Assembly (NCBI GenBank): GCA_025963775.1
Contig: JAOQAD010000027.1
Span: 1 to 64,000, forward strand
DNA: 64,000 nt
Direction of reading: 5' to 3'
Source: Bacteroidota bacterium
Lineage (GTDB): Bacteria > Bacteroidota > Bacteroidia > 2-12-FULL-35-15
A program made the translations under genes and the position numbers. Numbering within the stretch: the first letter of the stretch is position 1; each line of letters begins with the position of its first letter. The notes below the pieces were generated by a model that saw nothing but the letters and a program-made list of their open reading frames with translations, ran no database searches and was not told where the DNA came from. Below, in pieces: positions 51,871 to 60,970 of this stretch.

Positions 51871-52704
51871 TTACATTTTTAATATGGTGATCTCCACGCG
51901 CCGGTTCGCTGTTTTTCCTGCTTCCGTGCGCTCGGAAGCAATGGGCTTGTCGAAGCTGTATCCCTTGTAGGTCATACGCTTGGGACTGATGCCATAATTT
52001 TTCAGGTAATTGTACACTTTCTCTGCACGCAGGATGGAAAGCTCCATATCCGGGCCGCAGCAAACGTGTCCGCCGATCTCGATCTCGATGGTGGGATGGT
52101 CCTGCATGAACTTTAACAATTCCTTTAATGCAGGCTCAGATTCCACCAGCAAAACAGGACTGCCTCCTTCAAAGTTCAGGTTCTTCAGGATCATTTTTTT
52201 TCCGACGGCAAGATCATCGGAGGACAAGCCAACGGAAGGTGCGGCATCCTTCTTTTCAGCAGGAACAGCTACTATCTCTTCTTTAACAGGAGCCGCTTGT
52301 ACAGAGGCTGGAAGCTTATATGTGATTGCGATCGTTGCACGGCGGTTCTTTGCCTTTCCCTGCTCCGTTGCATTATCAGCAACAGGACTGTCCTCGCCAA
52401 ATGAACTGGAAGCAATGAATTTTTTATCCAGCTTCGCCGCAGTAAAAAGATCCTTTACCGCTTTTGCACGCGATTGTGCCAGCAGGTCGTTGCTTTCCGG
52501 GGAACCGGCTGCATCGCAATAAGCAGAGATCTTCAGGGAATAATTTTCTGCTGTGATCAATAGCTTAGAAATTGAATCGATCCACTTTTTATCTGCGGGC
52601 TTCAGTTCGCTTTTACCGGAATCGAAATAAAGCGTGTGCTCAGCAACCTGCGATTTTGCGGTGCTGATAAGAACAAGAAACAGGAATGACAGGATGGTTC
52701 TCAT
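51871..52704 (-). CDS. Exported protein with two OmpA-like domains
   Basis: 277 residues. A signal peptide (TILSFLFLVLISTAKSQ) is followed by a first OmpA-C-like domain (about 25-130: LYFDSGKSELKPADKKWID ... RAKAVKDLF ... NRRATIAITY) and a second (about 165-277: LLVESEPALKELLKFM ... GGHVCCGPDMELSILRAEKV ... GKTANRRVEITILKM). OmpA-C domains bind peptidoglycan non-covalently. No beta-barrel or lipobox is present, so it is probably periplasmic. The second domain has an unusual Cys-Cys in the GH..-equivalent loop. Confidence 0.83.
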   Translation of the reverse strand: MRTILSFLFLVLISTAKSQVAEHTLYFDSGKSELKPADKKWIDSISKLLITAENYSLKISAYCDAAGSPESNDLLAQSRAKAVKDLFTAAKLDKKFIASSSFGEDSPVADNATEQGKAKNRRATIAITYKLPASVQAAPVKEEIVAVPAEKKDAAPSVGLSSDDLAVGKKMILKNLNFEGGSPVLLVESEPALKELLKFMQDHPTIEIEIGGHVCCGPDMELSILRAEKVYNYLKNYGISPKRMTYKGYSFDKPIASERTEAGKTANRRVEITILKM

Positions 52705-52762
52705 AAGATCGGTTTATGAAATAACGCCGGAAGGGCCCAAAAGATACACGTCCTTTTTAAAC

Positions 52763-52813
52763 AGATCCCGTGTCCCCGGATCGGAGCCCGGGGCAGCCGT
52801 GGCACGGGATGAC
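52763..52813. repeat. Solo palindrome of the GTCATCCCGTG family with inner palindrome
   Basis: AGATCCCGTG...GGCACGGGATGAC with CCCCGGATCGG...CCGGGG nested in the loop. Located between the OmpA and MoxR genes, where it could act on mRNA stability of either. Confidence 0.65.
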
Positions 52814-52825
52814 GTCCTGCGAGTA

Positions 52826-53788
52826 TTATTTGATCAGCTCCGCAATGATCGTATCCATGCTTACGCTTTCCGCTTCTGCCTTGAAATTGCGGACGATGCG
52901 GTGACGAAGGATCGCTGCTGCAACTGCTTTCACATCCTCGATATCCGGAGAATATTTCCCTTTGATCATCGCGTTGCATTTCGCGCCGATCACGAGGTAT
53001 TGCGATGCACGCGGACCTGCGCCCCATGAAAGGTATTTGTTTGCCACCTCAGCGGCATGCTCGGTGTTAGGACGTGTTTTTGATGCCAGCTTCACTGCGT
53101 ATTCCAATACATTGTCGGCAACGGGAATGCGGCGCACAAGCTCCTGGAAATACAGGATCTCTTCGCCGCTCAATACTTTTTTCAAGTCAGCTTTATAATT
53201 CGAAGTTGTATTTTTTACAACAGTAAGCTCATCCTGGAACTTCGGATAATCCAGCCATACATTGAACATGAAACGGTCGAGCTGCGCTTCCGGCAAAGGA
53301 TAGGTACCTTCCTGCTCGATCGGGTTCTGTGTTGCAAGTACAAAGAAGGGGCTTCCCAGCTCGTATCTTTTTCCAGCTGCGGTCACAGTCCTTTCCTGCA
53401 TCGCTTCAAGCAATGCTGCCTGCGTTTTCGGCGGGGTACGGTTGATCTCATCCGCTAAAATGATATTCGCGAACAAAGGCCCTTTGATGAATTTAAAATT
53501 ACGGTCATCGCCAAGGATCTCAGAGCCGATGATATCCGAAGGCATCAGGTCGGGCGTGAACTGGATACGGTTATAGCTTAAGCCGAGCACATCGGCGATG
53601 GTATTTACCAATAATGTTTTTGCAAGGCCGGGAACACCTACCAGCAGGCAATGTCCTTTGCTGAAAATAGAGATCAGCACGTCCTTCACCACTTCATCCT
53701 GCCCGATAATCACCTTGCCTATTTCGGCGCTTAATGTTTTGTACTTAACAACAAAAGCATCTACGGCTTCTACATCTGATTTATACAT
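52826..53788 (-). CDS. MoxR-type AAA+ ATPase
   Basis: 320 residues. Walker A is GVPGLAKTLLVN near residue 60 and Walker B is IILADEINRTPPKTQAALLEAM. ATQNPIEQEGTYPLPEAQLDRF is the sensor/MoxR signature. These ATPases act as chaperones for maturation of metalloproteins or VWA-domain partners; no VWA gene is within this window. It lies downstream of the PPIase genes on the same strand, separated by 216 bases of repeat-laden sequence. Confidence 0.92.
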   Translation of the reverse strand: MYKSDVEAVDAFVVKYKTLSAEIGKVIIGQDEVVKDVLISIFSKGHCLLVGVPGLAKTLLVNTIADVLGLSYNRIQFTPDLMPSDIIGSEILGDDRNFKFIKGPLFANIILADEINRTPPKTQAALLEAMQERTVTAAGKRYELGSPFFVLATQNPIEQEGTYPLPEAQLDRFMFNVWLDYPKFQDELTVVKNTTSNYKADLKKVLSGEEILYFQELVRRIPVADNVLEYAVKLASKTRPNTEHAAEVANKYLSWGAGPRASQYLVIGAKCNAMIKGKYSPDIEDVKAVAAAILRHRIVRNFKAEAESVSMDTIIAELIK

Positions 53789-53799
53789 AATCTACGAAT

Positions 53800-53990
53800 T
53801 TATCCTACTAAATACCAATATGTACAGATAACGAATCTATACGAATTTTACGAATCTGTGTTTTTGTCATCCCGAGCCTGCCCGAGGGATCTTATTCCAA
53901 CTATACCAATTACGAATCTTTACGAAGGTACGAATTACTGATACGTTGCAATAGTCATCATTCTAACATCTACGAACTCCAACCTCCTAA
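53800..53990. repeat. Intergenic filler and one inverted dispersed repeat
   Basis: Contains 'acgaatctatacgaattttacgaatct' type phrases also seen after lpdA (40200) and, at 53867-53900, GTCATCCCGAGCCTGCCCGA then GGGATCTTATTCCAA, the inverted form of the AAGATCCC...GGGATGAC repeat. No gene in this 216-base gap. Confidence 0.5.
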
Positions 53991-54004
53991 CTACAACCTT
54001 TCTG

Positions 54005-55351
54005 CTAATTGATCCACTTATTACTAAAGGTACAGCTTTTATAATCATCGGCAATGCGCACAAAATTATCCGAGAGCTTCTTTTTGATCCATGCCTGGAT
54101 CGCTTCTTCCTGCTTCTTGTTGAGCGCAGCTCCCTGGATCTTCTGGTAATCGTCGACCAGGTTGGCGATGTGCGGCTCCGTACGTTTTTTCAGGTAAAGG
54201 ATGCGGTATGCCTGCTTTCCTTCCTGTGTCATGTATGGCGTTGGCTTGGTGAACTCGCCGATCTTTATCTTATCGATGGCGAAAGCCACGTTCTGGTCGT
54301 ACTGCCCGATCTCGTCCATTGCAAAAAGCGTGGAGCCTGTGAACGGATTTACGATGAGCCCGCCGTTGTGCTTTGTCTCATCATCGTCGGAATAACGCGC
54401 TGCTGCTTCGGCAAACGTAACCGTATCTGCATTGAGCTTTGTATAAATTGTATCGAGCGCCATCTTCGCGGCAAGCAGGTCGGTCGGATCAATATCGGCA
54501 AAATACAGGAGGCTGCGCGCTTCCACTTCTTCACCTCTGCGCTCCACAAGCTGGATAAAGAAATAGCCGTATACCGTTTCAAACACTTCGCTCACTTCGC
54601 CGGGCTTCAGGCGGAACGCCCAGGCATCCCACTCCGGAACAAACTGCCCCCTTTGTACGCTTGGGTACAAGCCGCCCTTGCTGGCAGAGCCCGGATCTTT
54701 GGAATACAGCGCAGCAAGCGTTGCGAAGCTTTCTCCTTTCAATACACGCTGGCGAAGGCGTTCAATAAATTCCTTTGATTCTTTTTTTGCTTCCGGCTTA
54801 ATGCCCGGCTTCTTCACGATCTGCCCCACTTCCACCTCAGCGCTGATCAGCGGGATGGAATCTTTCGGAATGCTGTTATAGTATGCCCTGATCTCGTTCG
54901 GCGTCACGGAAATATCATTCGTGATCTTTCCCTGCATCTGCTGTGCAAGCAGGAGGTCACGCACATTGTCCTTCAATTCCGCTTTATAATCTTCGCTTGA
55001 CTTCCCATAGAAATCATGGAACTTTTCTTCCGATCCGAACTGCCCGAGGTAATAGCGCATTCTCCTGTCGAGCTCCTGCTCCACTTGTGCTTCGGTAACT
55101 TCAAGGCTGTCCTTCTGCGCCTGTGCAAGCAGCAGTTTCTGGAACAGCAGGTCTTCCAGCAATTTGCAGCGGGTGTTCTCATTCACAGGCTCCTGCTGGG
55201 CAAGCATCTGCTGGTACTGTGCTTCCAGCTCCGATTTCAGGATCGGGTTGGTACCTACAACTGCAACGATCTTGTCGATCACTCTTTCCTGTGCAGTGAT
55301 CATCCCGGAGAACAACAAAAAGGCTGCAAAAATTAATTTAATACGCTTCAT
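54005..55351 (-). CDS. SurA-like periplasmic peptidyl-prolyl isomerase
   Basis: 448 residues. A signal peptide (IKLIFAAFLLFSGMITAQ) precedes a SurA_N chaperone region starting VIDKIVAVVGTNPILKSELEAQ. Two parvulin-type domains follow (about 175-285, with SAEVEVGQIVKKPG, LAALYSKDPGSASKGG and GEVSEVFETVYGYFFIQL; and about 285-400). It assists folding of outer-membrane proteins in the periplasm. It overlaps the upstream lipoprotein gene by ATGA, so they form one operon. Confidence 0.9.
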   Translation of the reverse strand: MKRIKLIFAAFLLFSGMITAQERVIDKIVAVVGTNPILKSELEAQYQQMLAQQEPVNENTRCKLLEDLLFQKLLLAQAQKDSLEVTEAQVEQELDRRMRYYLGQFGSEEKFHDFYGKSSEDYKAELKDNVRDLLLAQQMQGKITNDISVTPNEIRAYYNSIPKDSIPLISAEVEVGQIVKKPGIKPEAKKESKEFIERLRQRVLKGESFATLAALYSKDPGSASKGGLYPSVQRGQFVPEWDAWAFRLKPGEVSEVFETVYGYFFIQLVERRGEEVEARSLLYFADIDPTDLLAAKMALDTIYTKLNADTVTFAEAAARYSDDDETKHNGGLIVNPFTGSTLFAMDEIGQYDQNVAFAIDKIKIGEFTKPTPYMTQEGKQAYRILYLKKRTEPHIANLVDDYQKIQGAALNKKQEEAIQAWIKKKLSDNFVRIADDYKSCTFSNKWIN

Positions 55352-56199
55352 TTAATGTAGATTTCTATTTTTTTATCGTTGGCGGCATCATTGTAAACAT
55401 CCTGCTTCATTTTCGTGATGAGCTCGAGCTTGCGCTTGTTTAAAATGATGTTCTTTATATTCTCTTTTTCGAAGCTCAGCGGGGAAATGCTGTTCTTGAT
55501 CTTAAAGCCTTTAATGTTTAAAAAATAATCATTCAGGGAATCGGCCACTTCCACAAAACGGTTATTCTGCAAAAATAACTCTTTATTATAGGTTTGGATC
55601 GGTATTTCTTTTAACAAATCGTCAAACAAAAGCCATGAATTATCATCAAGGTAAAAATTGGCGGCGAACTGGTGGCAATATCCTGCAAGCTGCTCGCGGT
55701 CCTTCATGTTGTCGGACTTATACCATTTCCTCAGCTTTTCAATACCGGGGGCTTTTTTATCCACCTTCACATAGATCACCTTGATGATGTTATCCTTTAA
55801 CTCAAAATCCGACTGGTTATTATTGTAATACTCCTCTATCTCCGAAGGCGAAATTACCGTATCCAGCTTCTGCCTCACGAGCTCTTTCTCGTAGCTGTAG
55901 GTGATGAGCGACCTGCGGTAATCCTGCAGCTGCTTCTCCACGTTCTTCTGCTCATCGGATAAATTGCTTTCCGCTTTCTGGATCACCAGCGATTCACGTA
56001 CCCAGTTGTCGATGTACTTTTTCAGCTGTTCGAGACTGTCCTTTTCGGAAGTGCCATCGGGAACCAGGTTGGTGATCTCATCGGCATACAGGTATTCATT
56101 GTTTGCCTTTGCAATGGCCACCCTGTCTTTTTCCCCGCCGGAACTGCCGGAACAGGAAGCGATCAACACCAACACTATGTATGACAGGATTCTTTTCAA
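55348..56199 (-). CDS. Lipoprotein related to PPIase chaperones
   Basis: 283 residues from a TTG start, the only codon keeping the MKRILSYIVLVLIASC signal with Cys as lipid attachment site. A helical SurA_N-like region follows (VAIAKANNEYLYADEITNLV ... VRQKLDTVISPSEIEEYYNNN). The expected parvulin domain is weak: ELKDNIIKVIYVKVDK is its first strand, but the catalytic landmarks cannot be found. It probably acts as a chaperone rather than an isomerase. Its position between two PPIase genes supports a role in outer-membrane protein maturation. Confidence 0.72.
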   Translation of the reverse strand: MKRILSYIVLVLIASCSGSSGGEKDRVAIAKANNEYLYADEITNLVPDGTSEKDSLEQLKKYIDNWVRESLVIQKAESNLSDEQKNVEKQLQDYRRSLITYSYEKELVRQKLDTVISPSEIEEYYNNNQSDFELKDNIIKVIYVKVDKKAPGIEKLRKWYKSDNMKDREQLAGYCHQFAANFYLDDNSWLLFDDLLKEIPIQTYNKELFLQNNRFVEVADSLNDYFLNIKGFKIKNSISPLSFEKENIKNIILNKRKLELITKMKQDVYNDAANDKKIEIYIK

Positions 56200-56210
56200 A
56201 AGGTTGTTTT

Positions 56211-56251
56211 AAAAACTAAAAAAGTTTATGGCGCTGATGCACCATAAACTT
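56211..56251 (-). terminator. Intrinsic terminator after the PpiD-like gene
   Basis: AAGTTTATGG and CCATAAACTT form a perfect 10-bp stem with a 10-base loop; on the minus strand TTTTTTAGTTTTT follows. It sits directly upstream of the lipoprotein gene, which may limit read-through into it. Confidence 0.8.
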
Positions 56252-56271
56252 CATTATCATGAATATTGTCC

Positions 56272-58239
56272 TTATTTAACGGTCGCCAGCACAGCCTTAT
56301 CGATCGTTACAGGATATTTTTTCTTCAGGGATTCGAGCCATTCCTTCTCAAGGAAATTCTGGTAGTCGGCTGTAACCATTCCTTTTGAATCCTGGTAGGA
56401 TTTAGGCTCCGGTTTCATCAGCTTGTTCACCACCACGATCACTGTTTTTCCGTCTTTGTCCCTGATGTCTGCAGAAGTTCCGGGATTCCAGTTCTTATCC
56501 ACATACTCATTCTCTCCCTTGTTGAACACCCTTGATTCCACCTGCAGGTTCAGCTGTGAATTTTTGTTCACCTCTGCTACGATCTCTTTCTCCGATTTTT
56601 TCTTTTTCATCAATGCGCGTACCTGTTTCGCGATCTTCTCATCAGCGCAGGTATATACCGAAGCATCTGCACGCTCATCCCACATGTAACTGGTTTTGTT
56701 CTTTTCATAGAAAGCTTTGGAGCCTGTAGTATCTTTCACTGCTTTTGACCACACTTTTTCATCTGTAAGCTCAAACAGTAAAATGCCATCACGGTACTCC
56801 TGCATCAATGCTTTGAATTCAGGATATTTCTGATCAAGGCGGGCTTCTTCATAGGCAACGGCCATTTCATCAACAAACTGCTTGTAGAACTGGTTAACGA
56901 CCATTGGAATATCGGTCTTCGGACGCTTGCTCTGGTGCGATTTGATATAGTTCGCGAAATCTGTCTGCGTATACACTTTATCGTTGAAGTTGAACATCGG
57001 CTTGTTCATTTTTGCCGCTTTAACGCCGTCCCAGCGTCCTTCGAACAATGTTGTGTCCAGCACTTTGTAAAATTCATCGCGCATTTTCAGGTTTTCTTTG
57101 AACTTATATTCACTTTTCACTTTCGCGATCAGGGAAGACCTTCCGACCTGTGAGCGGGAATCCTTGCTTACTTTTCCTTTCAGCTCGTTCTTCATGTCTT
57201 CGAAAGAAGCCAGTCCGCGCTTATCCACCAGCCTGATCACGTGCCAGCCGTATTTTGTTTTCAATGGCGCAGAATAATCGCCTTTGTTTGCCAGTGCAAA
57301 AGATGCCTTTTCAAATTCAGCAGGCATTTTACCTGTACCGAACCATGGAAGCTCCCCGCCTTTTTTAGCGGATGCCTTATCATCTGAGAATTGCTGTGCA
57401 AGCTCGTCGAATTTAGCGCCTGCTTTTAATTTGTTATAGATCTCTGTAATCTTTGTGAATGCATTCAGTGAATCCTCATTCGTCATGTTCGGCGTGGTTT
57501 TCACCATGATGTGGCCAACCAGCACTTCACCCTGCGCTTTTCTCCTGTCGATCACCTTGATGATGTGATAACCGAAACGGGTACGCACCGGCATTGAAAC
57601 TTCGCCTACTTTTGTGCTGAATGCAGCGGATTCAAAAGGATATACCATTTGCAGGGCAGTGAAATAACCAAGGTCGCCGCCGTTCTCTTTTGCTGAAGGA
57701 TCGCCGTTTGCAGCGCTTTCACGTGCAACAGCAGCAAAATCCTCTCCCTTTAAAATGCGCTTGCGGTATTCCATGATCTTGTTGTAAGCGAGGAGCGTAT
57801 CCTTCGGAAGGGCGCTTTCACCTACTTTTACAAGGATGTGTGCGGCATGCACATCTTCCTGCATGCGGTTATATGTTTCCTGCAATAATTTCTCATTTAC
57901 ATCTTTATCGGTAAGATAAGGCTGTGCAAGCTGCTTGCGGTATCCCATCAATTCGTCCTTAAACGATTTTGCCGTATCCAGGCCCATATCTTCCGCCTCT
58001 TTCACTTTGAGCTTAAAATTAACGAACAGGTCCACGTAATCATTCAGCGATTTGGTATCGCCGGTTGTTTCCTTGCTGTTGTTCTTATGATAGACATTTT
58101 CAAATTCCCCGACAGTAACTTTGGTGTTACCAACGGTCATCAGCACAGCATCCTTATTGGCTGTTTGTGCAAAACAGGAACTGATCGCAATGCATGCAAA
58201 TGACAAGGCAACTGATCGCGTTAAAAAGCTTTTGTACAT
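56272..58239 (-). CDS. Periplasmic PPIase with two parvulin domains (PpiC/PpiD-like)
   Basis: 655 residues. A signal peptide (VALSFACIAISSCFAQ) precedes a SurA_N-like helical region. A first parvulin domain (about 130-225) has VHAAHILVKVGE, AAVARESAANGDPSAKENGGDLGYF and VGEVSMPVRTRFGYHIIKV. A second (about 235-345) has VLVGHIMVKTTPN, LAQQFSDDKASAKKGGELPWF and LKTKYGWHVIRLVD. A degenerate third lies in the C-terminal part. It folds or quality-checks exported proteins. A good promoter (TTG, 18 bases, TACATTTG) precedes it and a terminator follows. Confidence 0.9.
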   Translation of the reverse strand: MYKSFLTRSVALSFACIAISSCFAQTANKDAVLMTVGNTKVTVGEFENVYHKNNSKETTGDTKSLNDYVDLFVNFKLKVKEAEDMGLDTAKSFKDELMGYRKQLAQPYLTDKDVNEKLLQETYNRMQEDVHAAHILVKVGESALPKDTLLAYNKIMEYRKRILKGEDFAAVARESAANGDPSAKENGGDLGYFTALQMVYPFESAAFSTKVGEVSMPVRTRFGYHIIKVIDRRKAQGEVLVGHIMVKTTPNMTNEDSLNAFTKITEIYNKLKAGAKFDELAQQFSDDKASAKKGGELPWFGTGKMPAEFEKASFALANKGDYSAPLKTKYGWHVIRLVDKRGLASFEDMKNELKGKVSKDSRSQVGRSSLIAKVKSEYKFKENLKMRDEFYKVLDTTLFEGRWDGVKAAKMNKPMFNFNDKVYTQTDFANYIKSHQSKRPKTDIPMVVNQFYKQFVDEMAVAYEEARLDQKYPEFKALMQEYRDGILLFELTDEKVWSKAVKDTTGSKAFYEKNKTSYMWDERADASVYTCADEKIAKQVRALMKKKKSEKEIVAEVNKNSQLNLQVESRVFNKGENEYVDKNWNPGTSADIRDKDGKTVIVVVNKLMKPEPKSYQDSKGMVTADYQNFLEKEWLESLKKKYPVTIDKAVLATVK

Positions 58240-58265
58240 AGTGATTGTATTTTTATTTTGGGTAA

Positions 58266-58294
58266 CAAATGTAGGTATTTAAACGATGTATCAA
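58266..58294 (-). promoter_or_regulatory. Bacteroidota-type promoter of the PpiD-like gene
   Basis: Minus strand: TTG at 58294-58292, an 18-base spacer, then TACATTTG at 58273-58266; this matches the -33 TTG / -7 TAnnTTTG architecture. 26 bases from the -7 box to the ATG. Confidence 0.6.
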
Positions 58295-58396
58295 AATAAA
58301 AGCGCGGGTAATCTTTCCGGGCCCTTTTGTTAATTTTTGTTAACTTCCGGCATCCCTGAATCAAGCGCTGAACCTTTACCATATTCACTTTTTTGC

Positions 58397-58404
58397 TATA
58401 TTTG
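58397..58404 (+). promoter_or_regulatory. Putative -7 box for the Ycf48-like pair
   Basis: TATATTTG, 20 bases before the first start; only a weak TTT is found at the -33 position. Confidence 0.45.
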
Positions 58405-58424
58405 ATACAACTAAATATGTAACC

Positions 58425-59666
58425 ATGAAAAAAATCTACACATTATCCATTCTCCTTTGTTCAGCAGTAGCATCCTTTGCGCAGGTCACTGCAACCTGGA
58501 CTGCCCTTACAACGGGTACTACAACCAATCTTATTGGCGTATCGTCACCAACAACATCCGTTTGCTATGCAGCGGGAAGCAGCGGTATTATCCTAAAAAC
58601 AAGCAACGGCGGAGTTTCCTGGACACCACAGGTGAGCGGCACCACGGAAGACCTTTATTCGATATGGTTTACCAGCGCAACAACCGGTTTTGCAGCAGGA
58701 GATAATGGAGTAGCCCTGCGCACAACAGACGGTGGAGTTACCTGGATTGACATGGGATTCGGCACATCCGACGCCTTCCGAGATGTATGGTTCTATGATG
58801 CCAATACAGGATTCATTTCAGGAGGCACAAATACGACAGGACCAACAACCGGCCACCCAAGGATCTTCAAAACGACCGACGGAGGCTTTACCTGGAGCGA
58901 TCTGAGCATCAGCGGAACAAATGCTGTTTACAGCGTTTTTTTTACGAGCGCTATGGTTGGATATGCCGACATCGGCTACTCGGAGCAGGTGATGAAAACC
59001 ACCAACGGCGGAACATCATGGACTGCAGTTTCAGCTGGCGGTACCTCCCCGCTGATCGGCAGAATGCATTTTACCAGCAGTACCAAGGGTTTTGTAGTGG
59101 GATCGGGCGGTACAGTGAAATCTACAACGAACGCCGGTGCAACATGGACCTCGGTAACAAGCGGGACCACCAATTTTTTGACCGGCATTGATTTTTACGA
59201 TGCCAGCAACGGCTTTATTGTAGGAGGCAACACCACGACCAACACTGGCGAGATCCTTTCCACAACTAACGGCGGACTGAGCTGGTCATCTTACTTACCG
59301 GGCACACAGCGCCTGTACCGCGTGGACATGGTGAATTCCAACCTCGGTTACGCTGTAGGCCTTGGCGGAACCATCCTGAAATACACCTCTAACGTAGGCA
59401 TCCAGGAATTAAGCAATGCCGCACAGTTCAATGCATATCCGAATCCATTCAGCTCTTCGACAACAATCGACTGCGGCGGTCACACATTTGTGAACAACGC
59501 GGTGCTGGAGGTATACAGCATGGACGGACGCCTTGTGGCAAGCAAAGAATATTCAAGAGAGGACAAAATCGTTTTTGAAAAAAATGACATGGCTGCGGGC
59601 ATGTACATCTTCCATGTATACGATGGAAGAACGGTCATCGGCAAAGGAAAAATTAATGTTGAATAA
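58425..59666 (+). CDS. Ycf48/Hcf136-like beta-propeller protein with T9SS sorting domain, copy 1
   Basis: 413 residues. A signal peptide (IYTLSILLCSAVASFAQ) leads into a propeller of Ycf48-type repeats, each with a GxVLKTTNGGxSW core: SGIILKTSNGGVSW, NGVALRTTDGGVTW, HPRIFKTTDGGFTW, YSEQVMKTTNGGTSW and GEILSTTNGGLSW. The C-terminal region (about 325-413) has VGIQELSNAAQFNAYPNPFS and MAAGMYIFHVYDGR, a T9SS type A sorting domain. Such proteins are exported to the surface and probably bind carbohydrates or partner proteins, but no activity is established. It is followed 19 bases later by a close paralog. Confidence 0.87.
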   Translation: MKKIYTLSILLCSAVASFAQVTATWTALTTGTTTNLIGVSSPTTSVCYAAGSSGIILKTSNGGVSWTPQVSGTTEDLYSIWFTSATTGFAAGDNGVALRTTDGGVTWIDMGFGTSDAFRDVWFYDANTGFISGGTNTTGPTTGHPRIFKTTDGGFTWSDLSISGTNAVYSVFFTSAMVGYADIGYSEQVMKTTNGGTSWTAVSAGGTSPLIGRMHFTSSTKGFVVGSGGTVKSTTNAGATWTSVTSGTTNFLTGIDFYDASNGFIVGGNTTTNTGEILSTTNGGLSWSSYLPGTQRLYRVDMVNSNLGYAVGLGGTILKYTSNVGIQELSNAAQFNAYPNPFSSSTTIDCGGHTFVNNAVLEVYSMDGRLVASKEYSREDKIVFEKNDMAAGMYIFHVYDGRTVIGKGKINVE

Positions 59667-59685
59667 TATAAATACCCTCTAAGAC

Positions 59686-60900
59686 ATGAAAAAAAATTAT
59701 TTTATCTCTTTAGCAACCTGCCTTATCTTCTGCGGGTTTATGCATGCACAAACATCAACCTGGACGGCACAGGCAAGTGGAACCTCTAATATCCTGCTGG
59801 GCGTTTCGGCCCCAAGTGAAGACACATGCTATGCCTGTGGCACTAACGGTACAATTCTGCGTACTGTAAATGGAGGTATTTCCTGGTCAGCTCAAAGCAC
59901 TGGTACAACTGAAAACATTGCTATTATTAATTTCATTAATAACAATAAAGGTTTTGCAGTGGGCGATAATGGAACTGTTTTGAAAACAACCAATGCAGGG
60001 CTAACCTGGACAAGCCTCTCAGTTACTACGAGTACTTTAAGGTTCGTATATTTTTATGATAATTCGCTCGGATTTATTGCAGGAGTAAATGGACTGATAA
60101 AAAGAACCTCAGATGGCGGAGCAACCTGGACCACTTCATCTACGGGTACTACTCAGCAATTAAATTCCATCTATTTTACCTCGGCTACAACAGGCTATGC
60201 TTCCGGTTTTGGTGGCACTATTCTTAAAACTACAGATGGTGGCTTGAACTGGACTTTACTAACAAGTGGTACTACTACCCCTTTAGGCATAATTCAGTTT
60301 ACAGCTCCGATGAATGGTATTGTTATCGGTGATAGCGACCTGATAAGACAATCAAGCAATGCGGGTGTTTCATGGAGTGCTACCTCAAATCCGTCAAGCG
60401 GTAATGTTCTAACAGGAATGGATTTCTTTAATTCATTAGAAGGCTTTATAGTTGGTGGCAATATCGGAGCCAATACAGGAATCATTATGAAGAGCAATAA
60501 CGGGGGCAATACATGGACTTCCTATACTCCGGGATCCTCCCGCTTAACAAGAGTAGACTTTGTTAATGCTAACACAGCCTATGCCGTTGGACTTGACGGA
60601 ACCATCCTGAAATACACTTCCAATGTGGGCATCCAGGAGTTAAGCAATGACGCGGCAGAGATCAATGCATATCCGAACCCATTCAGCGCATCCACAACCA
60701 TTGACTGCGGCAATCACACATTTGAGAACAATGCTGTGGTAGAAGTATACAGCATGGATGGGCGTCTTGTGGCAAGCAAAGAATATTCAAAAGAGAACAA
60801 AATTGTTTTTGAAAGGAATAATATGGCAACCGGAATATACATCTTCCATATTTACGATGGTAAAGCGATCATTGGCAAAGGAAAGATCAGCGTGGAATAA
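59686..60900 (+). CDS. Ycf48/Hcf136-like beta-propeller protein with T9SS sorting domain, copy 2
   Basis: 404 residues with the same layout: signal peptide (FISLATCLIFCGFMHAQ), repeats NGTILRTVNGGISW, NGTVLKTTNAGLTW, NGLIKRTSDGGATW, GGTILKTTDGGLNW, and the sorting domain with VGIQELSNDAAEINAYPNPF. The last 100 or so codons are almost identical to copy 1, while the propeller is more divergent and visibly more AT-rich. This suggests gene conversion or a recent swap of the sorting-domain end. Same operon as copy 1; a bidirectional terminator follows. Confidence 0.87.
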   Translation: MKKNYFISLATCLIFCGFMHAQTSTWTAQASGTSNILLGVSAPSEDTCYACGTNGTILRTVNGGISWSAQSTGTTENIAIINFINNNKGFAVGDNGTVLKTTNAGLTWTSLSVTTSTLRFVYFYDNSLGFIAGVNGLIKRTSDGGATWTTSSTGTTQQLNSIYFTSATTGYASGFGGTILKTTDGGLNWTLLTSGTTTPLGIIQFTAPMNGIVIGDSDLIRQSSNAGVSWSATSNPSSGNVLTGMDFFNSLEGFIVGGNIGANTGIIMKSNNGGNTWTSYTPGSSRLTRVDFVNANTAYAVGLDGTILKYTSNVGIQELSNDAAEINAYPNPFSASTTIDCGNHTFENNAVVEVYSMDGRLVASKEYSKENKIVFERNNMATGIYIFHIYDGKAIIGKGKISVE

Positions 60901-60914
60901 TACCATGTCAGAAA

Positions 60915-60956
60915 ACATAAAAAAAGCAGGCTGATACCATCCTGCTTTTTTTATGT
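60915..60956. terminator. Bidirectional terminator between Ycf48-like copy 2 and guaB
   Basis: A 16-bp perfect stem (ACATAAAAAAAGCAGG and its complement) with a 10-base loop; T-runs serve both strands, matching the convergent genes on each side. Confidence 0.88.
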
Positions 60957-60970
60957 GTATTATGTTGTTC

